A stretch of DNA of 64,000 bases from Antedon bifida (taxonomy: Eukaryota > Echinodermata > Crinoidea > Comatulida > Antedonidae). Location of the stretch: contig OY727094.1 in the NCBI GenBank assembly GCA_963402885.1, positions 5,334,501-5,398,500 on the forward strand, written 5' to 3'. Made by a program: the position numbers and the translations under genes. Numbering within the stretch: position 1 is the first letter of the stretch; every line of letters begins with the position of its first letter. Positions 1 to 15,122 of the stretch are shown here, one piece after another. Below the pieces are notes generated by a model. It did no database searches. It worked only from the letters and a program-made list of their open reading frames with translations, and had not been told where the DNA came from.

Positions 1-851
1 ATCTCATGCAATTCCTATATTGAAAGAGATTTGTTAAGGAATTTTTTATTTAAAATTATTTTTAATTTACTGAACTAAATAAAGGGAAAGTATACACTAG
101 GTTATGATTAAGACGGTGGGAAAAAGGGGGCTGTTTAATACACAAGTTTGTGATTGGTCCATACAGGTTCTATTATTACATAAAACACATTTCTAACCAA
201 TCAACATCCTCCTGTTAAAAATCTTTGGTAATATACTGAATGGAGAATGGCATTTAACTATCTGAATACCTACAAATTAGGAGAGTGGAATAAACAATTT
301 TATCCATCCTAAATATCCCCTAGTCATGACTAAAATCTGCATATATAATTTTTAAACAATATAAATCAACTTTAGCAGGACCAAGACAGCATTCAACAAG
401 AAATAAAAATGGTGTCAGAACTCCGAAATTGCTTTTAAAAAGAAAGTGCCAATCATTCTTATATTCCATTATGTCTATTTTTAGAATGTGTCAAACATTT
501 TTATATACAAGTAATTTATTTATGACTTACATTTTAATGTTATATTTTATGGACCAAATGGTGCATCATTGAAACAAATCAGTTTGCCTATGAATACTAG
601 TGCTTTGCCAAATGTTCTTGTAAATTTTAAAGGTTGAATGATATTTTTTAAACAATTTATTTTGAGAAACATTCTCTGATAGCTTGAAGGCAAAAAATCT
701 GAAATGTTTTTTTCCCAGATGTGTTTAACAACAATTGTAGTAGAACATTTAAAAGCAATATCCATGATTTCCAGCTTGTTTTTATTTCCCAGAAACTTTC
801 TTCTAAGCCTATAAATTCCATTCTCTTGCTGAAAATGATGTCATATTATTT

Positions 852-969
852 AAGCTTGGTTCCTACTTGAACATAGCACAGTGAGTTGACCAATCACAAG
901 CAATAGTTCTGATGATCCATAGCCTTGTGATTGGTCAAATCACTTGTGGCACACCCAGTGAGAACCAAC
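852..969. repeat. foldback element, family with AAGCTTGGTTCC ends (copy 1)
   Basis: It starts AAGCTTGGTTCCTACTTG and ends CCCAGTGAGAACCAAC, and has CCAATCACAAG and CTTGTGATTGG facing each other inside. Related copies are at 5290-5390, 28419-28620 and 63602-63719. Confidence 0.65.
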
Positions 970-1216
970 TACAACAGCCTATATTACCACCACTTCTATA
1001 AGCATATGCTCCCACCCTAAAAAACATTTCAATGTAATAAAAATGTTTATTATATACAAGCATCACCACTGAAAACATTAGGGTAGGCACTTATCACGGA
1101 ATATCAACCAAAAATCGTGAAAATAAACATTTTAAAATGGCCCTGGTAAAATTATGTCTGTCGACAAGATGGCGCTAGTTCCAAACAATATAGCTCAATT
1201 GCAAACTAGATTGCAG

Positions 1217-1470
1217 AATTACCAAAGAGCTTATATAAATAACTAGAGTCTGAACTCCAATGTAATCACAGTTCAAAAAGTGATTAACTATGGAGAGAAA
1301 CTGTGAATTAAAGTCAATTGGCCAATTGGATACGCCAGCAGTTTGAAGTTATACTCGGTCATGCACCATACACCTGTGTTGAGCGTATCGCATTAACATA
1401 CAGGTGTTGCCTTGTTGCCATCACTGTTGCCTAGTTCGACCTCTAGTGAATTATATAAGCTCTTTGAGTA
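1217..1470. repeat. dispersed repeat shared with 46052-46340
   Basis: CCAAAGAGMTTATATAA, ACTCCAATGTRATC and TTGGCCAAT occur in the same order here and at 46052-46340, with similar spacing. Ends are not defined and no coding content is visible. Confidence 0.5.
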
Positions 1471-1883
1471 TTATTACATAATTAGTGAAACAGTTTTTAC
1501 TGCCGAACACTTTTTATTTACAAATCTGTACTCCAATCAAACGGCTACTTATACAAATTTCTTAACTGATTATGTTGTGAAAAATATATTGATAGAATGA
1601 ATGAAACATTTAACATGCATATAAAATAATTTATCATTTTAAACAAAATCTGTTATTTATTATGGTTAATAATTCTCAATACAAAAATCAATTTTGTAAT
1701 ATTATCATATTTTGTGTACACCCTTTAACAAGAAAAAATTTTACTGGCAATATTAAATTTCATGTGATTAAAAAAAAAGTTATTTGTTAACTGAGAAGTT
1801 TGCCTTTTTAAAAAATAAATATTACCTTAATGTTAATATCAGTTACCAGTCATAACTTTAAAAATTGTGGTGATGCTTGGGTT

Positions 1884-2075
1884 AAACCAATATAAAAGTA
1901 GGGGTGTTTTAATTAGTACAAATTATCCTCCCCATTTGATTAGTATTTTCATACAGAATAAACCATTATAAAAGTAGGGGTTTTAATTAGTATCCAATGT
2001 ACTTTCTGTCCCATTTGCTTATTTTGATACAGAATAAACCATTACAAAAGTAGGGGTGTTTATTTTATTAGTACC
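1884..2075. repeat. three tandem ~76-bp units next to the CAPZB stop
   Basis: The words AAACCAWTAYAAAAGTAGGGG and TTAATTAGTA recur near 1884, 1960 and 2035, about 76 bp apart, with ATACAGAATAAACCATTA between units. On the minus strand the array starts about 20 nt after the CAPZB stop and would sit in its 3' UTR if that extends this far. Confidence 0.7.
2059..2064 (-). promoter_or_regulatory. candidate CAPZB polyadenylation signal AATAAA
   Basis: AATAAA on the minus strand, about 30 nt past the CAPZB stop codon. It would give a very short 3' UTR. Other AATAAA-like words occur further on in this AT-rich sequence, so this site is only a candidate. Confidence 0.35.
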
Positions 2076-2092
2076 TATTTTCTATGTGTTGT

Positions 2093-7634
<5,542 letters not shown>

Positions 7635-9551
7635 TTTGTCTTAATATAAAGTATCCAATGTATGTGAAAATAAGTAATTGGACCGATTAATATCACTTCT
7701 CTAGGCCAGTTTCTTCACGCCCAAGAATCGCCGACTTTCGGATCATCGAGAGGTTAAAGTTCGTGAACATCCGGGGAGCTTTCATTCGTATGCCCAAATA
7801 TGGATTGAGCTTTCGTACTTCTTTTCGATCCTGCCCACTCGAGCAAAACGCGGTACAATATAAAATTACAGAAATTAAATTTAAATAATGAATATTAAAT
7901 ATGCCGGTGTGGAAATGTTAAAGCCAGTGGTGTTATAATCATTTACAAGTATATGAATTTATTGTACAGTAATTTCAATGTATAATACGGTCGCCGGCGG
8001 TTAATTTATTTTAAATGCCCTTTTGTCATTTCATGTAAGATTACTATCTAGTAGCCTAGGCCTATAGTATTATTGTGAATAAAGTCGATCGAATGTTTAT
8101 CAGCCCTGAGAAATTCTGTGGAATTCTCACAATAACAACATTAGAGTTTCAAAGATTTTATCATGTTTAATTCATTCCAGTTCCGGGTCTCTAAAATAGA
8201 TACATTAATTGTAAATCAATGCCATTATGTAAAACTGTTGGTGATGGATATCGAATAATAATAATATTAATAATAATGCCACAAGATACCATAGTAATTT
8301 TAATCTGATGATCTAATCTGATGATAAGTTCTTTTAAAGATATATTGTCCCCTAAAAACATTTTTTTAATAAGCCTTTTTATTTTTTTCAAAATTGGATC
8401 GAAAAACAAAATAGTCAAATTGTCTGTCAGTCAGACAATATTGCTTTTGCTTATTAACTAAATATATTTTGTATTCGTTTTTTCTCTACGTAAGTTAATA
8501 ACTCGATTAAAACTGCAAAAATAACAACTTGGAATTTTTTTTATTAATCTTTATTGTTAATGGAATAATTGTAGCAGGCCTAGTTTTAAATTACTTTTGT
8601 TTTTTGTTCATCTTACTTGGACGTTCGTTGACGAGTGCCACCGATATAAAAATGTGATGTGTCATCATCATGTCTATATAATGGGCACATCACATTTTTG
8701 TCACATAAAGTAGTGACAGAGCTTCACATATCAAGAGAAATAACAACATTCATTATACTGTATAATTATGATCAGCGTGCCTCAAGCTCCTGAGTCTTAT
8801 TTGGAACTCATTCTACCATTTTCTGCTCGTAATTCACCAAATCTACTTTTCATTAAAGTAAAACATCTTTTCAGAATTATTAACAATGCTTTTCTGACAC
8901 ATCAGACTTGATATACTTTTTAATTGGCGCTACATATATACATTGTTGTTACTTTCAAATTTAGTAGAAGGCCCACATACATTAAATCAGTTTAAATAAA
9001 ACTAGCGAACGGATATGAAGTTTTTCATTTATTTATTCGACATCATGTCCTGTGACCCCAAAAGCAACAGTCACCATAACATGAAATGTCTAAGGCCCCA
9101 GAAGAACTTAACTACATACAAATCAATATACAGTTCAAAATACATTTCAAAATGGTTCTACTAGTATTATAAAGTAAAATAGTGTATCAAATAAAACAAA
9201 TAGGCCCAAATACACAAATAAAAGCATGCGCATCATTTATTCCTATTTTTTAAAACCTTCATAGATGATAAAATTCGTTGTATGATATTTTTATCAAGGC
9301 CTACTATCAATATTTGACAAAAGCTCAATACCATTGTGATTGCAACAATGATGTCACTATGATACAATCTTTTCTTTGATGCATGAAGGTCATGGTTTTG
9401 TAAACACAAATATAATTCAACAAATATTCACAAACAACCAAAAATACATCAGAATTAATCATTCGTCACGCATAAACCGGACATATAACTACCCTTTCAT
9501 AATCATTGTCTTTTTTTGTTTATGAATAGGAATAAAAGTAAACATATATCT
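7635..9551. other. CAPZB upstream region, first half of the divergent intergenic spacer
   Basis: About 7400-7860 has more CpG than its surroundings (for example CCGGAAGC, GCGAGCGG, AAAACGCGGTAC) and is the likeliest place for the CAPZB promoter, but no TATA box or initiator is clear. A damaged copy of the main MITE lies at 8650-8724. AAAGATATATTGTCCCC at about 8338 matches AAAGATGTATTGTCCCCC at about 60534, a further dispersed element. I see nothing else in 8730-9550. Confidence 0.4.
8650..8724. repeat. AAGCTCTGTCTACACTA MITE, copy 3 (damaged)
   Basis: AAATGTGATGTGTCATCATC, ATGGGCACATCACATTTTTG and GTCACATAAAGTAGTGACAG are the interior and right half of the element. The left TIR is missing. 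Confidence 0.75.
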
Positions 9552-10335
9552 GAATCCAGCGCGTACAAGAGACAAAAAGTTAACGCGCGCGTGCTAACAA
9601 GCTTGATTTTTATCAGGCTGTGAACGCGTGCGTACTATTACAAGCTTGTCGATTTTTATCAGGGTTTGAACGCGTGCGTACTATTACAAGCTTGTAAATT
9701 GGTATCAGGGTTTGAACGCGTGCGTACTAGGAGGAACAGTAATAGGAGGAACAGTAAAAATAAATCTGAATCTAGCGCGTACAAGAGACACCAAGTTGAC
9801 GCGCGCGTGCTAACAAGCTTATCAATTTTTATCAGGGTTTGAACGCGTGCGTACTATTACATGCTTGTACATTTTTATCAGGCTTTGAACGCGTGCGTAC
9901 TATTACAAGCTTGTCAATTGTTATCAGGGTTTTAGCGCGTGCGTACTATTACAAGCTTGTCAATTTTTATCAGGGTTTGAACGCGTACGTACTATACTGT
10001 ATTAACAAGCTTATAAATTTGTATCAGGGTTTGAACGCGTGCGTACTATTACAAGCTTGTAAATTTTTATCAGGGTTTGAACGCGTGCGTACTATTACAA
10101 GCTTGTAAATTTTTGTCAGGGTTTGAACGCGTGCGTACTATTACAAGCTTGTCAATTTTATCAGAGTTTGAACGCGTGCGTACTATTACAAGCTTGTAAA
10201 TTGTTATCACGGTTTGAACGCGTGCGTACTATTACAAGCTTGTCAATTTTTATCAAGGTTTGAACGCGTGCGCTGCGTACTATTACAAGCTTTTCAATTT
10301 TTATCAGGGCTTGAAAGCGTACGTGGCGATCGCCG
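9552..10335. repeat. 46-bp CpG-bearing minisatellite, about 14 units
   Basis: The core TTTGAACGCGTGCGTACT, then ATTACAAGCTTGT and a T-rich linker ending TATCAGGG, repeats every ~46 bp (for example 10038, 10084, 10129, 10174). Each unit has the palindromes ACGCGT and AAGCTT. A leader (GCGTACAAGAGACAM ... GCGCGCGTGCTAACAAGCTT) occurs twice, at about 9558 and 9775, so the array is a larger duplication. The open frame at 9839-10108 is a by-product. Confidence 0.93.
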
Positions 10336-10769
10336 TCATTTATATACCGCCCTCTGTAGATTTTTATGCTGAGATGGTGCTATGTGCATGACATTTGAAT
10401 TAGCCCTGTCAAGGCTATCAATCCTTAATACAATATTTTAATTATGACCAAAAAAAATAATGATATTGATTTCTTGGGGTCTAACCAATAATAAAAAATA
10501 TTTTCTTTTAAATGTCATTCGTCTTTTAGTACAATGAAAATAAGTTTCTTGATTATAAAACAATTAAAATATTTGTGTGAAGGAGGAAATATACGTTTTA
10601 AATGAAAATGTAGTGTATAGTAGTAGTTCAATATATTATTGGACCCTCAATTGTAATGCCCAGAGTACAGATTCTATCCCAATTATTTTTCCAAATAATT
10701 ACTGTACTTCTCAATGCAATATCTAGAACTTCTTCAGATCTTTTGGTGGCGCTATTTATATACAATGGA

Positions 10770-11588
10770 CAGAGCCATATATATAAAGAGTTACGACATT
10801 GGATTATAGTCACGTGATATGCAGATCAATTTGTGTCAAACTTGTCTTCGTTAATGCATGTAAAGTATAGGAGCAAGAAAATACTTTGAACTTTTTCTTA
10901 TATTTAAAAAAATGTAATTGCACATTTTACGGTGAAATATCGATGTACACAGCGTACAGAAGTACTTGCGGCAAAGGATATTGCGCGCGCGTGCGCTAGT
11001 ACATTATAAAGTTCGATTGATTGATTTTGGAACAAAACATCCCATAACTACGTCCTATTAATAACAATTATGTAATATTTTCAATCCATAATGCATGCTT
11101 TGATGACTAAATAAAATAATAAAGTGTCGTGGATATATTTGTTAATATATTGAATAGGGTACGAACAATATTAAAATAATAAAGGCAAATTATTACAAAT
11201 AAAATGATGAACGAGTCTCTGAAAGTTTGTGTCAAAAACACACAGAGAGCCATATACTGTATAAAAAGAGGGGTGAATTTGTGTGTTTTTTGTATTGGTT
11301 CATGCTTTGATGTATCCTGACTTGCATGTAGGCCCTAGCATTTATTCTTTTGTTATTTTAGACACAATATATATATGTTACCAAATTAATACCATTAAAA
11401 AAATTAATTACTAAAACAAAAACGGAATATAAGCGTTATTTCATAGACAAAAAAAATCTAAAAATAACGCATGAACTACAGGAAAACGCTATACAAAATA
11501 GACGCGCGCGCCCTCAGCGTGCGAATTCTTTGACACAAAAATGGCTTCTAATTTTCAATGTCGTAACTCTTTATATATATGGCTCTGA
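10770..11588. repeat. inverted pair of TATA-containing blocks
   Basis: 10770-10800 and 11558-11588 are exact reverse complements over 31 bp. Each includes CATATATATAAAGAGTTACG or its complement. TTTGACACAAA lies outside one arm and inside the other in matching order. A looser third copy (AGAGCCATATACTGTATAAA) lies at about 11247. The span may be a damaged inverted-repeat transposon or a duplicated promoter. Confidence 0.75.
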
Positions 11589-11702
11589 CAATGGAAAGAA
11601 AAATGTGATCGTCTGCTGATCTGATGTCTCAGTCTCCCAGTTGTGATTGTGTGACTTGATTTGATGGGTTGTAAAATAGGACTTTTTCTAGCCTGAAAGA
11701 AT
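11589..11702 (+). other. possible untranslated first exon of ARHGEF10
   Basis: A TATATATA block at 11570-11578 is followed about 125 bp later by the donor-like AGAATGTAAGTT, with GTAAGT at 11703. It is on the gene's strand and 3.2 kb before the coding start. It rests on these two signals only. Confidence 0.2.
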
Positions 11703-11815
11703 GTAAGTTAAATATTAAACAAAATTTATCTTTTTCTAGATACAAGTATAATCAATTATGTATTGTATTGATTTAGATATTTCATGATCACATTAATCTG
11801 GATAGACTGGACGTG

Positions 11816-11934
11816 AAGATACATCATCGAATCGACATCAGCAGGCAGGTGTTGTCTGCCCACACCACCACCACTACACCAAACTCATCCCCTCAATCGA
11901 TCACACCTGCTGGTGGTCGTGGAACCCTGGGCTG
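11816..11934 (+). other. possible untranslated exon of ARHGEF10
   Basis: A locally GC-richer block with no start codon or open frame of note, preceded by an AG and followed by CTGGTAGGTAGG (donor GT at 11935). Composition and splice-like ends suggest a noncoding 5' exon, but the sequence cannot prove it. Confidence 0.25.
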
Positions 11935-12099
11935 GTAGGTAGGGCCTAGGATATCAATATTCGTGCATGCTGTGAGTGTATTGTAGACGTGGTAGCAATT
12001 CCAATACATAACAATTAATGATATTTGTTTGCTAATTTTTTTACTGATGATTAAAATCATATTAATTATTTTAAATGATATAATACTAGATACATACTC

Positions 12100-12250
12100 T
12101 GTACTGTAAGTACAGGTACAGGTAGGTCCTAGACTAGTAGCCTACACAGTAGGCTAGCCCAAGTGCTACTCCTACTAGCTAGTAGGCCCTAATTTAGGCC
12201 TACCTACCTACTGTAGGCTACCACTAGCTACAGTCAGTATGTATTGTCAT
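12100..12250. repeat. CTAG/TAGGCC-rich low-complexity palindromic stretch
   Basis: Repeated short words such as TAGGCCTAC, GTAGGCTA, CTAGCTAGTAGG and CTACCTACTGTAGG. Similar patches lie at 7150-7225 and 25535-25580. Confidence 0.6.
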
Positions 12251-12819
12251 TGGCTACTACTAATCTCCTGTATGTTGATGATTTATATTATCGATCGTCC
12301 GAAATCAGTCTCGTTTGGAATCATTAGTCGCGATTACATTGTTAGCTATGCTTTTGCAGCAGCTCACCCAAGATAACCCATTCCATTATTTATTAGGCTA
12401 AACACGGACAATTTGATAAAATCCATTGTTAATTTACTTTTTTATTTAATAGCAAAACAAGCCAACTCCAGTAACATTGTAGCCATGATTGTAGCATATT
12501 GTGGAAATTTATTAAAAAAATAACAAGAATAAAAAGTAACTCCTAAAAAATGTGTTTTTTTAAAGAAAAATCTACCAGCAAATTGAATTTCAAGTTCATG
12601 GGATTATACTCGGTCGGTGTTACTATTTTGTGATTAAATAGACAAAGCAAAGTGAATACTAAATTGCAATCTATTTGGTGAGATGAAATCAAATTTAGAA
12701 TGCTAAAACATTCATTAATGAATTATTCACACAAATGATTAATTAACAAGAACGGAAACTGCCTTTGTAATTCAAATGCAACTTGAGGCTGATTCCTGTA
12801 ATTGGATTGCCAACGCCTT

Positions 12820-12967
12820 AAGCTCTGTCTACATTATCAAACTAGTTTGACAAAAAAAAGTGCGATGTGCCCAAATATGGTGGTGGTATGCCCAAATATG
12901 GTAGTGATATATAATGGGCACATCAAATTTTTTTTTTGTCACATAAAGTTTGATAGTGAAGTGCTTT
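12820..12967. repeat. AAGCTCTGTCTACACTA MITE, copy 4
   Basis: AAGCTCTGTCTACATTATCA at the left, two ATGCCCAAATATGGT modules, then GTCACATAAAGTTTGATAGT. The right TIR is eroded. Confidence 0.88.
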
Positions 12968-13042
12968 GATGAATAAAGGTTTTCTTTTTCTAATCTATTG
13001 CGTATCTTTGTTTTACAATTTATTGATAAAATATCGGAAGCT

Positions 13043-13118
13043 AAAGCTCTGTTTACACACTCAAACCTTATGTGACAAAAAAAAACACCTTTTTTGTGAT
13101 AGTATAGACAGAGCTTTA
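13043..13118. repeat. AAGCTCTGTCTACACTA MITE, copy 5 (short internal deletion form)
   Basis: AAAGCTCTGTTTACACACTC and GTGATAGTATAGACAGAGCT are only 76 bp apart. The CATATATGGGCAC core is missing. Confidence 0.82.
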
Positions 13119-14918
13119 AAGTCAATATTTACATTACTATTGTGTTAGTAATATGTGAAACCAAGAGAGGAATAGATTTAAAAAAATAAACACTTCATGA
13201 TTCAAAAAAGACATTTCATCGAATTTTTTGATATTTAGTTTTCATTGTATTTTAAATGATACATTTTTATTTAGCAACAAAAAGGATTGTTGATGGAGGC
13301 TAGTTTTGAAGAAGTTGGCATGAGGTGAATGATAAAAGGTTATATTTCAAGGAGGCGAAGGCGAATTGAAATATATGATTGTTCAAATACAATATTTGAA
13401 TAAGGATATGTGACAAGATTTCAAGTGTTCTGTATATTATGTCAACAGGCTTTTTTATTTGGTCATGGTAGTCAAGAGGTTCCTATTATATCAGCAGATT
13501 CTTGTCATTTGATTGGACGATTAAGGATCACATGATATAAAAATAAATAGTAGCACACTCGAGTGTACCTTGTCGTTTAATGTAAATCAAGTACTGCAAT
13601 TTCGTTGTGTGCGTTCACTTTGAAAAACAAATAATGAATGTTTTATATTTCATGAAATGGCACAAATAATTTAATTCGAAAATTTGTTATAGGCCTACTG
13701 TATTTTCAACTTATGAAATTATTTGTATAAAATTTAAACTAGGTGATTAAATGATCTATTTTGTGCCTGTAGACCGTACAGTGGTTTACCTGGATAAACC
13801 AACAACAGATTATGGCGTGTGCTCTTAAAAAGGAGAGCTACAGTATGAAACAAATGATAAACATCCCTTTACAAAAATGGACTAATCTACGTTCTTATAT
13901 GGGCAATCCCCAATGTTATTGAATGATTTTGTACACCCACCCTACAGTATTGCTTGTCTTTCATTGTTTTAAACTCCGAGGCAGATAATCCAAGCTAATT
14001 TTTTCTAATTATCGTTTACTGACTTTAAACTGTACAGTATTAATCCACAGGAACATCAACATAATCATAGCTTATTTGGCTCGTTCATGCGGCATTTTTC
14101 CGTCGGCTTCTGCGCGTATTATTAGGCAATATTATTTGTACAAGCTTAAATGAGATTAAGGATGTCGTTAGTGAGACAAGGTTTAACGTCGCTAAACGGC
14201 CTGTCAATTTAAACACTTTAAATCAGCAATTTGAAATTACTATTAGAAAGTGGTGATGAAATTCTGTAATTTATATAAAAATTAACATTTGTCCTTGTTG
14301 GGGATCATTTTAGAATTATTCCACTGCAGTTACTGCAGTAAATGTAACTGCAATTTTTTACCGCAAATATTAACGTATGATTTTAGTTTGTTCCAATGTA
14401 CTGTAGAAGTTTATGACTCTCTGCAGTTACTGCAGTTATTCTAAAACTACAATTGTTACTGCAATAATATGATAGTTTGTTTCAATGTAGAGGTTTATAA
14501 GTCAATTACTTAAAAAAACAGTGTATGATAAGATACAGTGAAATAGCCACAAGAAATAAAGTTGTCCTGTTTTCACAAGAAAAGTGAACAATCTCTGTAG
14601 TGTAAAGCCACTGGGTTGTCAAATGGCCTCTGTGAAAATGTGGTCAGTTTGAAAACACATTAACAATCATACTGGTGGCTATGGCTTTACCCACCAAAAC
14701 ACTTGCTAATAATTGGTTGCATATCATCAGTAAACAAGTTGTAGAGTACTGTACAGTAAGCATGGTCCCCGATCTGAAATTGTGAATTTATAATATGAAA
14801 GAATACTTGCAAATATTTCTTTTCATTTTATCTTTATATTTCAGAATTACCTGTTATTTACAATATAATGGTTCAAAATTAAACGTACTGATAGAAATCA
14901 AAATTGAATTTTACTAAC

Positions 14919-15122
14919 ATGGCAGATGGAATGGATGGAGGTGATTCCATTTATGAGATATCGGAAAATGTATGGAAAAAAAATAAAGAAGATATAGAAA
15001 ATTGCCACCGGAATGGGATAAATGGATCGCCTGAAATCAATGGAGATTTTGAGGATATTGATGAAAATGGTCAAATTTATTTTGATTTTGACAGAAGTCC
15101 TGTTGACCCCTTGCAGAACGAG
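14919..15122 (+). CDS. ARHGEF10: ARHGEF10 exon 1 (start codon)
   Basis: 68 codons, phase 0 out. ATG at 14919 follows CTAAC (A at -3). It reads [19 protein letters not shown] and ends [15 protein letters not shown] before GTAAAAAT. An upstream in-frame TTG at 14904 is not needed. The residues are acidic, as in the N-terminal regions of family members. Confidence 0.8.

Larger units (their letters stand above)
1..2092. other. sequence downstream of CAPZB, no gene seen
   Basis: AT-rich and without convincing coding content; the open frame at 1412-1600 has no family features. It holds a foldback element (852-969), a dispersed repeat (about 1217-1470) and the tandem units at 1884-2075. The word AAGATGGCG near 1159 resembles a YY1 site, but nothing else there supports a promoter. 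Confidence 0.5.
10336..14918. other. spacer and 5' region before the ARHGEF10 start codon
   Basis: It holds the inverted TATA blocks, the two possible 5' exons, a palindromic patch and two MITE copies listed separately. At 14330-14470 the word CTGCAGTTACTGCAGT recurs about 95 bp apart, with TTTGTTYCAATGTA after each. An acceptor-like TATATTTCAG at 14835-14844 could begin the exon that carries the start codon. No coding sequence is seen. Confidence 0.4.

Noticed and set aside
1155..1175. YY1-type promoter (AAGATGGCG)
   Set aside because: A single short word with no neighbouring start, exon or CpG support.
9839..10108. 89-codon open frame
   Set aside because: It is entirely made of the 46-bp minisatellite; periodic residues and no start or splice context.
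9552..10335. CRISPR-like array
   Set aside because: Repeats and linkers are both conserved, so there are no unique spacers, and the DNA is eukaryotic.
14904..14918. Upstream TTG start for ARHGEF10
   Set aside because: The ATG at 14919 has a good context and nuclear animal genes rarely use TTG.
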